Of a DNA stretch of 64,000 bases, positions 51,127 to 59,835 are shown piece after piece. The DNA comes from Streptomyces sp. NBC_00459. Lineage in GTDB: Bacteria; Actinomycetota; Actinomycetes; Streptomycetales; Streptomycetaceae. A program made the translations under genes and the position numbers. Where the stretch lies: positions 6,076,001 to 6,140,000 of the forward strand of contig NZ_CP107903.1 in NCBI RefSeq assembly GCF_036013955.1, read 5' to 3'. The notes under the pieces are model-generated. The model did not search any database, was not told where the DNA came from, and was given only the letters and a program-made list of their open reading frames with translations. Numbering within the stretch: the first letter of the stretch is position 1; every line of letters begins with the position of its first letter.

Positions 51127-51484
51127 GTGGCGGTTCGGGGTCCTGCGTCGGTCTCCGGCGGTGGGGTGTGCGTCGCACGCCGCGCCGCCGTGTGAGGTCG
51201 GTGCCGCGCCGGGGGTATCGGTCCCCTGGGCTGGCGTGAACCGTCGGTCACCAGCACGCGGGTGTCGACTGCCGACCACTGCGGGCGGACACCTCCCGAC
51301 ACGTCCCCTGCCGTGGTACGACGACTGCGGCAGTACGGGGCTCGGACCTCCAGGCTTGCTCGGCCACCGCTGGTTCCCAGATGCAAGCGGGAAAAATGCC
51401 GTGCTGGAGGTGAGCGAGGTCACGTTGTCGTGCGTATCGTCTGTTGAGGGGTCAACGTTGGCAGGCGAGAGGCGGCTAAGGCCG
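51127..51484. other. 358-bp gap without a gene; one inverted repeat
   Basis: No convincing frame is present. The only structured item is GTTGA-GGGG-TCAAC at 51443-51456, a perfect 5-bp-arm repeat 29 bases before the DoxX start. It could be an operator or lie at the promoter of that gene. TTGTCG at 51425-51430 might be a -35 element, but no matching -10 was found. Confidence 0.4.
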
Positions 51485-52015
51485 ATGGCTCACAGCACTC
51501 GAACGGACACGCACTCTCCTTATCTGGACGGCGACCGGGACTGGCGGGACACCGCCACTCGTTACGCCCTGCTGCCCCTGCGCGTCTTCCTCGGCGTCAC
51601 CTTCATCTACGCCGGCCTGGACAAACTCACCGACAGCTCCTTCTTCGCCGGCTCCGGATCAGGCTCCGTCGGTGATCTGATGCGCACGGTCCGTGACTCC
51701 TCCGCGATCCCGGCCCTGGTGGACCTCGCCCTCAAGAACCCTTCGGGCTTCGGCTACGCCATCGCCTTCGGTGAGCTGGCCGTCGGTATCGGCACACTGC
51801 TGGGGCTGCTGGCCCGGCTGGCGGCGGTCGGCGGCGCGCTGATCTCGCTCAGCCTCTGGCTGACCGTGAGCTGGGCATCTGATCCGTACTACTACGGCAA
51901 CGATCTCCCCTACCTGATGGCCTGGCTCCCCCTGGTCCTCGCAGGCGCGTCCGTTTTCTCAGTGGACGCCGCCCTGCGGGCGCGGCGGCGGCAGCGGTCC
52001 GGGGGGTATCGGTAG
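51485..52015 (+). CDS. DoxX family membrane protein
   Basis: 176 residues, ATG at 51485. It opens with a short polar N-terminus, then LLPLRVFLGVTFIYAGLDKLTD, the DoxX signature, followed by FAGSGSGSVGDL. Further helices are at AIAFGELAVGIGTLLGLLARLAAVGGALISLSLWLTV and DLPYLMAWLPLVLAGASVFSVDA. Four membrane segments are expected. DoxX proteins are small quinone-associated or redox-linked membrane proteins, in mycobacteria tied to oxidative stress; the exact role is not established. It is convergent with the small membrane-protein gene at 52082. Confidence 0.9.
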   Translation: MAHSTRTDTHSPYLDGDRDWRDTATRYALLPLRVFLGVTFIYAGLDKLTDSSFFAGSGSGSVGDLMRTVRDSSAIPALVDLALKNPSGFGYAIAFGELAVGIGTLLGLLARLAAVGGALISLSLWLTVSWASDPYYYGNDLPYLMAWLPLVLAGASVFSVDAALRARRRQRSGGYR

Positions 52016-52081
52016 CAGGTGGTCGGGAATCGGTACGCGTGAGCGTGCCGATGACGGGCGCGGCAGCAGACGGTGGGCCGG

Positions 52082-52381
52082 TCAGTTCGGTATCTCCGGT
52101 GGCCTTGACGGGTCTGCCGTCTCCTTGCTCTCCCTCCTCGGTCTTCCGTCCGGTGGGTTGCCGACGGGTGCTGCCGCGCGGCGAGCCCTTGTGCGGCGGC
52201 GTACCGCCCCTGTCAGAAGGGCCACCGCGCCCGCCAGGGTCAGGCCGAGCACCAGCAGCGGGATCACGGCGAACCACGGCGTCTCCCAGGCGTCACCCGC
52301 GTCGCCCACGTAGGTGACGCCGGCGATGGTGACGAAGAGGCCGGCGATCAGCTTTCCGGGTTGGAACTCATGACGTAGCAC
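52082..52381 (-). CDS. Small two-helix membrane protein
   Basis: 99 residues, ATG. It starts LRHEFQPGKLIAGLFVTIAGVTYVGDAGDAW and has a second helix (PWFAVIPLLVLGLTLAGAVALLTGAV, about 35-60), then a basic tail rich in Arg and Pro. Its start overlaps the end of the PspC/LiaF-like gene by 14 bases, so it is probably the second gene of that operon and serves in the same envelope response. No named family is recognised. Confidence 0.82.
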   Translation of the reverse strand: MLRHEFQPGKLIAGLFVTIAGVTYVGDAGDAWETPWFAVIPLLVLGLTLAGAVALLTGAVRRRTRARRAAAPVGNPPDGRPRRESKETADPSRPPEIPN

Positions 52382-53900
52382 GGGTCACCTCCGCCTGTCC
52401 CAGGCCGACTCCGAGGTCGAGGTCGACCGTGCCGGCGCCGGCGCCGCCGCTTGTCGGCGACAGGGTGACCTGCTTGTGCTTTCCCGGTGCCACGTCCACG
52501 TCCTGTTTGTCGTCGCCGGGCAACTGGATGTCACCTATGCCCACCTCGATGTCCGCCTTCACCGTCACACCCTTCGGCACGATCACCTCGATCCGGCCCA
52601 CACCCACCTCGACCGCCGTCGTCACCGTCTGCCCCTTGGCGAGGCGCAGCCCGGTCAGGTCCAGCGTGGCGACGCCCGTACCGACGTCGTACCTCGGTAG
52701 TACGTCTGCCACCGCCGTCGGCGTCCATTGCGTGCGCGCCCAGTGGGTGCTGACGTCCTTGGGCAGTGCGGCCGAGCCTGCCAGCAGCCCCGCCGTGATG
52801 ATCGCCAGGAAGATCGATCCCGCTCCGGTACGGCCGAGGAACGCGCTGACCGCGATGCCGAGGCCGAACACGATGAGGGCGCAGGCCAGGCCGGTCTGCA
52901 AGCTGGTGGCGAGTGCCTCCTCGTCCCATTTCGCGGCGGTGCCGAGGAAACCGGCGAGGAGGGCGAGCAGGAGGATCCAGCCGCCGATCCAGCGTGGGCC
53001 GCGTGGTTTCGGTTGGCGGGGCCAGGCTGCCCGTATGTCCGGACCTCGGCCGCCGTAGTTGCCGTGGGTGATGTTGACGGCCGCCGAGATGTCCCGGTCG
53101 CGTGTGTCGTGGGGGCCCCACAGATAGCCCGTACCGCCGACGTGGGTACCGTCCTTGACGATGGGGTCGCGCCACCAGGAGGGGTAGGCAGACGGGACCG
53201 GGGGCGCCTGGGCCTCCGGTGGGGCGTCGGCGACGGCTTGGGCGGCCAGTGGGTCGGGGTCGGGGGCGCCGCGGTTGCGCGACCAGTAGCCGGCGCCCGC
53301 GAGGAGGATGGACAGTATGACGGCGAAGGAGAGAACCCCGCCGTTCTTCAGCATGGTCAGGAACACACCGCAGCCGACGAGAGCGAAGAGCACGGCCGCC
53401 AGCGCCTGGCCGTCCACACGGCCGGTGAGCAGTTTGCGGACCTCGTTCTCCTCGTCGTCGTCGTACGGCACGAACAGCCAGGCGAAGCCGTAGAAGATGA
53501 GGCCGATGCCGCCGGTGGCGGAAAGCACCGCGAGGGTGATCCGGAAGATCACCGGGTCCATGTCGCACGTGCGCCCGAGCCCCGCGCACACCCCGCCCAG
53601 CATCTTCTGCCGACGGTCGCGTCGGAACCTGGCCGGCAACTGCTCGTCGGCCGTGGCAGCCGCGGCGGCTGCCACGGACGGGTGGGAACTCGTGTGCGCT
53701 CCCGCTCCCGCGCCCCCGCCCGAATCCGTATCCCTATCCGCTCGTGTGCCCGTGCTCGGGTGCTCGGGCGCGCGCGGTTCCCCTTTCTCCGTGGGCTGGG
53801 CTGCCGCGGCGGGTGCGGCATCCTGCGGCCCGGCGCCCGGCGGGGGGTGCGGGCCGGAGCCGGGTCCCGGACCCGTCGCGGCGTGTGCGTGATCTGTCAT
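52368..53900 (-). CDS. PspC domain protein with LiaF-like C-terminal domain
   Basis: 510 residues, ATG at 53900. A long Pro/Ala/Gly-rich cytoplasmic N-terminus (about 1-95) leads to a PspC domain (about 97-155; RRDRRQKMLGGVCAGLGRTCDMDPVIFRITLAVLSATGGIGLIFYGFAWLFVP). Several more helices follow, up to about 385. The last 110 residues form a beta-repeat domain (YDVGTGVATLDLTGLRLAKGQTVTTAVEVGVGRIEVIVPKGVTVKADIEVGIGDIQL) like the cell-wall-active-antibiotic response domain of LiaF. In Bacillus LiaF restrains an envelope-stress sensor kinase. Here a PspC sensor kinase is divergent at 54080, so a similar inhibitory partnership is likely. Confidence 0.9.
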   Translation of the reverse strand: MTDHAHAATGPGPGSGPHPPPGAGPQDAAPAAAAQPTEKGEPRAPEHPSTGTRADRDTDSGGGAGAGAHTSSHPSVAAAAAATADEQLPARFRRDRRQKMLGGVCAGLGRTCDMDPVIFRITLAVLSATGGIGLIFYGFAWLFVPYDDDEENEVRKLLTGRVDGQALAAVLFALVGCGVFLTMLKNGGVLSFAVILSILLAGAGYWSRNRGAPDPDPLAAQAVADAPPEAQAPPVPSAYPSWWRDPIVKDGTHVGGTGYLWGPHDTRDRDISAAVNITHGNYGGRGPDIRAAWPRQPKPRGPRWIGGWILLLALLAGFLGTAAKWDEEALATSLQTGLACALIVFGLGIAVSAFLGRTGAGSIFLAIITAGLLAGSAALPKDVSTHWARTQWTPTAVADVLPRYDVGTGVATLDLTGLRLAKGQTVTTAVEVGVGRIEVIVPKGVTVKADIEVGIGDIQLPGDDKQDVDVAPGKHKQVTLSPTSGGAGAGTVDLDLGVGLGQAEVTRATS

Positions 53901-54079
53901 GCGTCCATGGTGGCGCTTGGGACGGCCCGGCGGCAGTCGGAATGACCCTGGGCGAACCCTGATATCGGCCCTGAGAGGGGGCGGGGGAAGCGTTCGACGG
54001 CAGACGGGCTCGAAGATCAGGGGTGTCTCGGGGGCGGACCCTGATGCCCGGGCCCGCCCGGCGTGTGAACATCGATGGC
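53901..54079. promoter_or_regulatory. Divergent control region of the PspC module
   Basis: About 180 bases separate the LiaF-like gene from the PspC sensor kinase. ACCCTGGGCGAACCCTGATA and TGATGCCCGGG show short repeats of ACCCTGA (53945-53961, 54038-54044). I see no perfect inverted repeat. The response regulator encoded at 55369 probably binds here. Confidence 0.4.
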
Positions 54080-55372
54080 ATGCCGGAAGCCGCAGCGTTG
54101 CCACTCGTCGAACCGCGGCCCCCGCGCAAGCTCTACCGCAGCAGCGACGGACGCTGGCTCGGAGGCGTGGCGCGAGGGCTCGCTGGGCATCTCGGGCTGC
54201 CTGTGATCTGGCTGCGCCTCATGTTCGTCGGCCTGTTCATGGCGGACGGTCTCGGTGCGCTGCTGTACGCGGCCTTCTGGTTCTTCGTCCCGCTCGGTGT
54301 CGGGGGCGTCGAGGCCCAGCGGCCGCCGTCCCTCGTCGGCACCGAGACCTCGCCCGACGGCCGCCGCAGACTCGTCGCCCGCAAGCCGGACAAGGGGCAG
54401 ATCGTCGCCCTGCTCCTCATGGTCGTCGTGGCCATGGTCTTCGTCGGCAATGTGAATCTCGGCGGAGGCGCCAAGGCCTATCTCTTCCCGACCGTGCTCG
54501 TCGCCGCCGGCGTCGCCCTGGTCTGGCGCCAGGCGGACAACGCGCGTCGGGCCCGCTGGATGGAGGTCGGCCGCCGTCGGCGCACGCTCACCCTCGTCCG
54601 AGCCGCAGCCGGCGTCATGCTGGTCACGGCGGGCGTGTCCGGCGTCTTCGTCCTGCAGGGCTCCGCCGCCCACCTCGGCTCGGTCCTCCAGGCAGCGCTC
54701 GCGGTGCTGGTCGGGACAGCGCTGCTGGCCGGTCCGTATCTCGTCCGTATGACGCAGGACCTCTCCGAGGAGCGCCTGATGCGCATTCGCGCCCAGGAGC
54801 GCGCGGAGGTCGCCGCTCATGTGCACGACTCGGTGCTGCACACCCTGACCCTGATCCAGCGCAACGCGGAGAGCGCCAACGAGGTGCGCCGCCTCGCCCG
54901 CGCCCAGGAGCGTGAACTGCGCAACTGGCTATACAAACCGGAGGGAACCGGCAAGGAGGAGGACGACGAACCCGGCACCCTCGCCGAGGCGGTTCGGCGC
55001 AGCGCGGCCGAGGTCGAGGACAAACACGGCGTCCCGATAGAGGTGGTGGTCGTCGGCGACTGCCCACTCGACGACAGAACCGGCGCACAGATGCAGGCCG
55101 CGAGGGAAGCGATGGTGAACGCCGCCAAGTACGGTGGCGAGGGCGGCGCGGTACAGGTCTACGCCGAGGTCGAGGGCAGGACGGTCTTCGTGTCCGTCCG
55201 GGACCGTGGACCAGGCTTCGACCTCGACTCCATACCCGCCGACCGCATGGGCGTCAGAGAATCGATCATCGGCCGCATGGAGCGCCACGGCGGTACGGCG
55301 CGACTGCGCGCGGTACCGAGCGGCGGCACGGAGGTCGAGCTGGAGATGGAGAGGGCGGAGAGCACGTCATGA
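54080..55372 (+). CDS. PspC-domain sensor histidine kinase
   Basis: 430 residues from the ATG at 54080; in-frame starts exist at 54023, 54044 and 54065, with little upstream conservation expected. The N-terminal PspC domain (about 16-70; KLYRSSDGRWLGGVARGLAGHLGLPVIWLRLMFVGLF) contains one helix, and four or five more membrane helices follow to about 225. A HisKA_3 box (AAHVHDSVLHTLTLIQRNAES, phosphorylated His about 255) and a HATPase_c domain (AREAMVNAAKYGG, VRDRGPGFDLDSIP, GTEVELEME) complete it. It is of the NarL-partner type. The stop overlaps the response-regulator start (ATGA). It likely senses envelope stress via the PspC/LiaF-like protein. Confidence 0.92.
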   Translation: MPEAAALPLVEPRPPRKLYRSSDGRWLGGVARGLAGHLGLPVIWLRLMFVGLFMADGLGALLYAAFWFFVPLGVGGVEAQRPPSLVGTETSPDGRRRLVARKPDKGQIVALLLMVVVAMVFVGNVNLGGGAKAYLFPTVLVAAGVALVWRQADNARRARWMEVGRRRRTLTLVRAAAGVMLVTAGVSGVFVLQGSAAHLGSVLQAALAVLVGTALLAGPYLVRMTQDLSEERLMRIRAQERAEVAAHVHDSVLHTLTLIQRNAESANEVRRLARAQERELRNWLYKPEGTGKEEDDEPGTLAEAVRRSAAEVEDKHGVPIEVVVVGDCPLDDRTGAQMQAAREAMVNAAKYGGEGGAVQVYAEVEGRTVFVSVRDRGPGFDLDSIPADRMGVRESIIGRMERHGGTARLRAVPSGGTEVELEMERAESTS

Positions 55373-56184
55373 GCGAGGCGCACGGGGAGAACAGGGAGAC
55401 CGGGCCGGCCGGTTCGGCGGAGTCGGGCGGACCGACAGCACCTGCCGAAGCGGCAGCGTCTGCCGAGGCGGGACAGGCCGGTGAGCCGGCCGCCGACGGC
55501 AGCGGCAGTGGTGACGCGGGTGGGCGCCGGGTGCGCGTGGTGCTCGTCGACGACCACCGTATGTTCCGTACGGGTGTTCAGGCCGAGATCGGGCAGACCG
55601 AGCGGACCGGCGTCGAGGTGATCGGTGAGGCCGCCGACGTCGACCAGGCGGTCACCGTCATCACCGCCACCCGGCCCGAGGTGGTCCTCCTGGACGTCCA
55701 TCTGCCGGGCGGTGGCGGAGTCGAAGTCCTGCGCCGCTGCGCCCCGTTGATGGCCGACGCGACGCAGCCGGTGCGCTTCCTGGCGCTGTCCGTCTCGGAT
55801 GCCGCGGAGGACGTCATCGGCGTGATCCGGGGCGGCGCGCGCGGATACGTGACGAAGACGATCACCGGCAAGGACCTCGTCGACTCCGTCTTCCGTGTCC
55901 AGGACGGCGACGCGGTGTTCTCGCCGCGTCTCGCCGGGTTCGTCCTGGACGCGTTCGCATCCACGGACGCCCCGCCGGTGGACGAGGACCTCGACCGCCT
56001 CACCCAGCGCGAGCGAGAGGTACTGCGGCTGATCGCCAGGGGTTATGCGTACAAGGAGATCGCCAAGCAGCTCTTCATCTCCGTGAAGACGGTGGAGTCG
56101 CATGTGTCGGCTGTACTGAGGAAGCTCCAGCTGTCGAACCGGCACGAGCTGACGCGGTGGGCCACGGCACGGCGCCTCGTCTAG
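55369..56184 (+). CDS. LuxR/NarL-family response regulator
   Basis: 271 residues, ATG overlapping the kinase stop. An Ala/Gly-rich N-terminal extension (about 1-52) is unusual for the family. The receiver domain (about 54-180) has VDDHRMFRTG, the phosphorylation Asp in VVLLDVHLPGGGG (about 109) and YVTKT near the switch Lys. The helix-turn-helix (about 205-265; LTQREREVLRLIARGYAYKEIAKQLFISVKTVESHVSAVLRKL) is intact. It is phosphorylated by the kinase encoded just upstream and probably controls the PspC module. Confidence 0.94.
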   Translation: MSEAHGENRETGPAGSAESGGPTAPAEAAASAEAGQAGEPAADGSGSGDAGGRRVRVVLVDDHRMFRTGVQAEIGQTERTGVEVIGEAADVDQAVTVITATRPEVVLLDVHLPGGGGVEVLRRCAPLMADATQPVRFLALSVSDAAEDVIGVIRGGARGYVTKTITGKDLVDSVFRVQDGDAVFSPRLAGFVLDAFASTDAPPVDEDLDRLTQREREVLRLIARGYAYKEIAKQLFISVKTVESHVSAVLRKLQLSNRHELTRWATARRLV

Positions 56185-56196
56185 CCGGGCCCCGCC

Positions 56197-57315
56197 TCAC
56201 ACCACCCGCGTGGCCCCCGCGAACGGCATCTCGTCCAGAGGTGCCACCCGTACCGGCGCCGAGGGGTTCGGGGCGTGGATCATCTGGCCGCGGCCCACGT
56301 AGATGCCCACATGGCTGATGCCCGAGTAGAAGAACACCAGGTCGCCGGGGAGGAGTTCGGACTGTGAGACACGCTGGCCGGCGTTGATCTGGGCGTAGGT
56401 GGTGCGGGGCAGGGAGATGCCCGCGGAGCGGTACGCGGCCTGGATGAGCCCTGAGCAGTCGAAGGCGTCCGGACCGGTGGCGCCCCACACGTAAGGGCTG
56501 CCCAGCTTCTGGTAGGCGTAGGAAACAGCCGCCGCCGCACGCGAGGTGGGGGCCTCGGCCGCTCCGGAAGCGCTGGACGCGCCGGTGGCTCCGGATGCTC
56601 CCAGCGCCCCCAGGCCGTCCCGTGCACTCCCCGACGACCGTGAGGCATGCCCACCGCCCCAGCCTCCGCCGCCGCTGCCGCCCTCCGTCGCGAGCCGGGC
56701 GCGTTCCTCGGTGTTGAGGCGGGACAGCAGCTGGCGGGCTTCGTCCAGCTTGCCCGTCACGGTCTTCTTGTGGCGGTTCAGCTCGGCCTGGCGAGCCTTG
56801 AGGGAGGCCAGTTCGACGTGGGCGGCCCCCCGCAGCTGCTCGATCTCCCGCAGCTGCTCGCGTACACGGGCCACGTCCGACGCCTGTCTGCTGCCGGCCC
56901 GTTCGGCGAACGCGGCGCCGTCCAGATAGCCGTCGGGGTCCTCGGAGAGGGCGAGTTGCAGCGCGGGGTCGAGCCCGCCGGAGCGGTACTGAGCCGCGGC
57001 CATCGAACCCAGCGACTCCCGCGCAGAGTTGAGCCGTTCCTCCTTGCGCGCAGCCTCGTCCCGCAGGGTGCCCAGCCGCTGCTCCGCCCGGTCGGCCTTC
57101 TCCTTCGAGCCGTTGTACTTCTCGGTGGCGACCTCCGCCTCCTCGTACAGCTTGTGCACCTTGGCCTCTACCTGCGCGGGAGTCAGCTGTGGCTCGGCGT
57201 ACCCGATGCCGTCGAAGCCGGTCGCCGTCGCCGCGCCCGCGAGGGCGATCGTCGCGGCGGTGCGGGCCGTAGTGCCGTTGAGCGAGCGCTGTCGGGGCTT
57301 GCGGTGCGCTGCCAC
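56197..57315 (-). CDS. NlpC/P60 peptidoglycan hydrolase (first copy)
   Basis: 372 residues, GTG at 57315. It has a signal peptide (about 1-40), then a long coiled coil (about 45-230; QVEAKVHKLYEEAEVATEKYNGSKEKADRAEQRLGTL...LNRHKKTVTGKLDEARQLLSRLNTEERARL) and a Gly/Ser/Ala linker. The catalytic domain (about 260-372) contains the nucleophile Cys in PDAFDCSGLIQAAYRSAGISLPRTTYAQ, His in SGISHVGIYVGRGQMIHAPN and the third polar residue beyond. It cleaves the D-Glu to diaminopimelate bond in peptidoglycan stems. It is a paralogue of the gene at 58164. No riboswitch is seen upstream. Confidence 0.93.
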   Translation of the reverse strand: MAAHRKPRQRSLNGTTARTAATIALAGAATATGFDGIGYAEPQLTPAQVEAKVHKLYEEAEVATEKYNGSKEKADRAEQRLGTLRDEAARKEERLNSARESLGSMAAAQYRSGGLDPALQLALSEDPDGYLDGAAFAERAGSRQASDVARVREQLREIEQLRGAAHVELASLKARQAELNRHKKTVTGKLDEARQLLSRLNTEERARLATEGGSGGGGWGGGHASRSSGSARDGLGALGASGATGASSASGAAEAPTSRAAAAVSYAYQKLGSPYVWGATGPDAFDCSGLIQAAYRSAGISLPRTTYAQINAGQRVSQSELLPGDLVFFYSGISHVGIYVGRGQMIHAPNPSAPVRVAPLDEMPFAGATRVV

Positions 57316-57791
57316 CGGGGCGTCACGTCCTTTCGTACGACCGCCGCTACGACTACCGCCGGACGGCTGCCTGGGAAGCGGACCCAGGAGGGCGGTTGCG
57401 CGTCCGGCGACGGCTCGCACAGGGGGAGCGGTCCGCCGCCGGACTTTCTCGGCGGTGGTGTCCGACTGCCGCCCCTGGCCCGGGCGGCGGTGGGGAGCCG
57501 GGCACCTGGTGGAGGACGCTAAACCTGAGTGGGGCGTGGGGGTAACGCCATGTACGGAACTGGCGTGAGCCGACCGCCGGGTGACCGCATGCGACCGTGA
57601 TCCGGTTCCGGCGCCGCCGACTTCACGCAGACGGCTGATCAATGAGGGGGTTCACGGGGCACGTGGGGGTGACACGGTGCTATGGGGTGCATATATGCGA
57701 GGTCTCGCGCTGCCACGCACATGCCTTGCGGACGCCGTACGCCCGGCCCGGTGTCGTACGGCGCGGGCGCCGCTGACTAGGCTCCGGGCTC
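57316..57791. other. 475-bp gap between divergent genes
   Basis: No gene is supported here. GCATATATGC at 57689-57698 is a perfect AT-rich palindrome in an otherwise GC-rich stretch, and TAGGCT (57778-57783) could be the -10 of the downstream gene. GC-rich hairpins are scattered around 57440-57510. No ydaO-like motif (CCGACAGCTAACC) is present, in contrast to the second NlpC gene. Confidence 0.4.
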
Positions 57792-58145
57792 ATGGGCGTA
57801 CTCATCCATCTCTTCGTCGGACTGCACATCATCGGCATCGCCTCGCTCCTGGGCGGGTTTCTCACCCAGCTGAAGGCCATGGGGCAGGGCACGGCCCGCT
57901 TCGTGCCCGCGATGCTGCACGGCGCGTTCACCATGCTGGTCACCGGTGTCGCCCTGGTGGGCCTCAACCAGGCCGACGACCAGCCGGTCGACAACATCAA
58001 GATCGGCGTGAAGCTGGCCCTGCTGATCGTGATCCTCGGTCTCGTCTATGTGAAGCGGGACGACGAGACCGTGGACAAGCGGCTGTTCGGCCTGGTGGGT
58101 CTGTTCACCACGGCGAACATCTTCATCGCCGTGCTCTGGACCTGA
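57792..58145 (+). CDS. Small integral membrane protein
   Basis: 117 residues, ATG. Hydrophobic segments are VLIHLFVGLHIIGIASLLGGFL (about 3-24), FVPAMLHGAFTMLVTGVALVGL (about 37-58), IGVKLALLIVILGLVYV (about 71-87) and LFGLVGLFTTANIFIAVLW (about 98-116), so four membrane helices are expected. His6, His12 and His43 lie in or near helices. It is conserved in streptomycetes as a hypothetical membrane protein. It lies between the two NlpC/P60 genes, on the opposite strand. Confidence 0.8.
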   Translation: MGVLIHLFVGLHIIGIASLLGGFLTQLKAMGQGTARFVPAMLHGAFTMLVTGVALVGLNQADDQPVDNIKIGVKLALLIVILGLVYVKRDDETVDKRLFGLVGLFTTANIFIAVLWT

Positions 58146-58163
58146 CCTCCGGCCCGCAGTGCG

Positions 58164-59357
58164 TCAGGCCGGGCGCACCACACTGTGGATCGTCGACTCG
58201 CCGTCGTAGAAGATCGATTCCTCACGGACGTACGCACCCGGCTTGGGGGCGTGGATCATCATGCCGTTGCCGATGTACAGGCCGACGTGGCTGATGTCGT
58301 CGTAGAAGAAGACCAGGTCACCGGGTTGGATGTCGGAGAGGGAGACCGTCGTGCCGGCGTTCACCTGGTCGTAGGTGGTGCGCGGGAGGGTGACTCCGGC
58401 GGCCCGCCACGCGGCCTGGGTGAGGCTTGAGCAGTCGTACGAGTCCGGGCCGGTCGCGCCCCAGACGTAGGGCTTGCCGACCTGTGCACGTGCGAAGGCG
58501 AGGGTCTTCTCGGCCTTGGTGGCGTACGAGGAGTCGGGGGCCGTTGCCGTCGACGTGTCCGGGGTGGTGCCGCCCGTCGACTGCTGCGCCGCCGCCGCTT
58601 CCTGCCGGCGCTGCTGCTCCGCCGCCTGTTGCTGCTGGGCGAGTTCCTGCGCCTGGCGGCGGGCCTGCGCCTGCTTCGCCCGTTCGATCGCCGCGAGTCG
58701 TAGCTTCTCCTCGGCGGTGAGGCGGGAGAGCAGCCGGCGGGCCTGCGCGAGCTTCGTCTGGACGGCGGTCTTGGTCGTCTGCAGCTCGTCCTGGGACTCC
58801 GTGAGCGATTCGAGGCTCGCGGTGGCCTCCTGGCGCTTCTGCGTGGCCTCGGCCTGCTGCGTGATGTAGTCGTCGACAGCGTCCTTCTGGCGGGCGGTCA
58901 GGCGTTCCATCAGCTGGTTCTGGTCGAAGTAGTCCTGCGGGTCGTCCGCGAGCAGGAACGTCGCCGTCGTGTCGGGCGCGGCGGATCCGGTGCGGTACTG
59001 GGCCGCGGCGAAGGAACCCAGCTCCGCGCGCGCGTCGTTGAGCTTCTGGGTGCGCTGGGCCACGTCGTCCATCAGGGCGTCGGCGCGGGCCTGCTGCTTG
59101 GCGGCCTTCTCCTTGGCGGCGTTGTACACGTCGGCGGCCGACTCGGCCTTGTGGTAGAGGTCGTCGACCTCCGCCTCGACCTCCTCCATGCTCGGCCGGT
59201 CGTCGGCCGAGGGCGTGGTGGGCTCCGCGGGCGCGGCGTCGGCGGTCTGGGTCAGCAGGGCTACGGAAGCGGTCAGGGCCGCCGTGGCGAAGGCGGGGGT
59301 CCGTATGCCTGCTACGCGCGTTCCCGTAGGACGCGACTTGCGGTGCGACGACGCCAA
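58164..59357 (-). CDS. NlpC/P60 peptidoglycan hydrolase under c-di-AMP riboswitch
   Basis: 397 residues, starting at a TTG (59355-59357) preceded by AAGGAG. It has a signal peptide (about 1-42) and a coiled coil (about 55-245; SMEEVEAEVDDLYHKAESAADVYNAAKEKAAKQQARADAL, then LQTTKTAVQTKLAQARRLLSRLTAEEKLRL). The linker is Gln/Ala-rich. The catalytic domain (about 285-397) has Cys in PDSYDCSSLTQAAWRAAGVTLPRTTYDQ and His in ISHVGLYIGNGMMIHAPKPG. It remodels peptidoglycan during growth or germination. The rare TTG start and the hairpin-prone ribosome-binding site suit tight control by the riboswitch upstream. Confidence 0.93.
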   Translation of the reverse strand: MASSHRKSRPTGTRVAGIRTPAFATAALTASVALLTQTADAAPAEPTTPSADDRPSMEEVEAEVDDLYHKAESAADVYNAAKEKAAKQQARADALMDDVAQRTQKLNDARAELGSFAAAQYRTGSAAPDTTATFLLADDPQDYFDQNQLMERLTARQKDAVDDYITQQAEATQKRQEATASLESLTESQDELQTTKTAVQTKLAQARRLLSRLTAEEKLRLAAIERAKQAQARRQAQELAQQQQAAEQQRRQEAAAAQQSTGGTTPDTSTATAPDSSYATKAEKTLAFARAQVGKPYVWGATGPDSYDCSSLTQAAWRAAGVTLPRTTYDQVNAGTTVSLSDIQPGDLVFFYDDISHVGLYIGNGMMIHAPKPGAYVREESIFYDGESTIHSVVRPA

Positions 59358-59374
59358 GGGAGGCGACTCCTTCC

Positions 59375-59580
59375 ACGTTCCGCCTACCGGGTTAGCTGTC
59401 GGGTTCGGGCGGGTGGTTCGGAAGGGTTGCCCTACGGTCCTTGCCCTGGACGGCAGTCGGACCGATTCACCCCAGGATTTCGGTGGGTCCCCGGCTCCTG
59501 CCGCGCAAGGGCGGCACGATCGGACTCGGCGGAGGCCGTGCGGCCCGGCGATGTTCGCCGGTGAGGGTCGAGCGGCCTTA
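59375..59580 (-). ncRNA. ydaO/yuaA (cyclic di-AMP) riboswitch
   Basis: The 5' leader of the NlpC/P60 gene carries ydaO hallmarks on the minus strand. These are GACCCTCACCGGCGAAC near the 5' end (about 59552-59568), GGGGTGAATCGG in the middle (59463-59474) and CCCGACAGCTAACCCGGTAGGCG-type sequence at the 3' end (59381-59403). The aptamer ends some 20 bases before the TTG start. In Streptomyces such riboswitches precede muralytic genes such as rpfA, and c-di-AMP turns expression off. The aptamer borders are approximate. Confidence 0.88.
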
Positions 59581-59584
59581 CGGC

Positions 59585-59614
59585 ACGCTAACCAACAGGT
59601 GTGGCTCCTGTGAA
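59585..59614 (-). promoter_or_regulatory. Predicted promoter of the riboswitch transcript
   Basis: On the minus strand TTCACA (59609-59614) and TAGCGT (59585-59590) are 18 bases apart. The predicted start near 59578 coincides with the 5' border of the aptamer, so the leader would be almost entirely riboswitch. Confidence 0.55.
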
Positions 59615-59835
59615 GGTTGATGACCGCTATGCCCGATACGTATTTGTGACCTCAGTCCTAAACATGGCTCTGTGCAGTTAATCGGGAATGCTCTGTGGTG
59701 CTTGTTGGTGAATTGCTGATTGCATCCCGTTTTGGCTCCGCCGACCGTGAGATCTGGTCGTCCGGTTCGGAAAGCAGGGGGATGTTTTCGGGGTGGCGGC
59801 GGGTTGTCAGTGGGGGCGCCTAGACTCGGAGAGCG

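Noticed and set aside
57316..57640. Second ydaO riboswitch before the first NlpC/P60 gene
   Set aside because: The conserved CCGACAGCTAACC and GGGGTGAATC segments are missing. Only the paralogue at 58164 has them.
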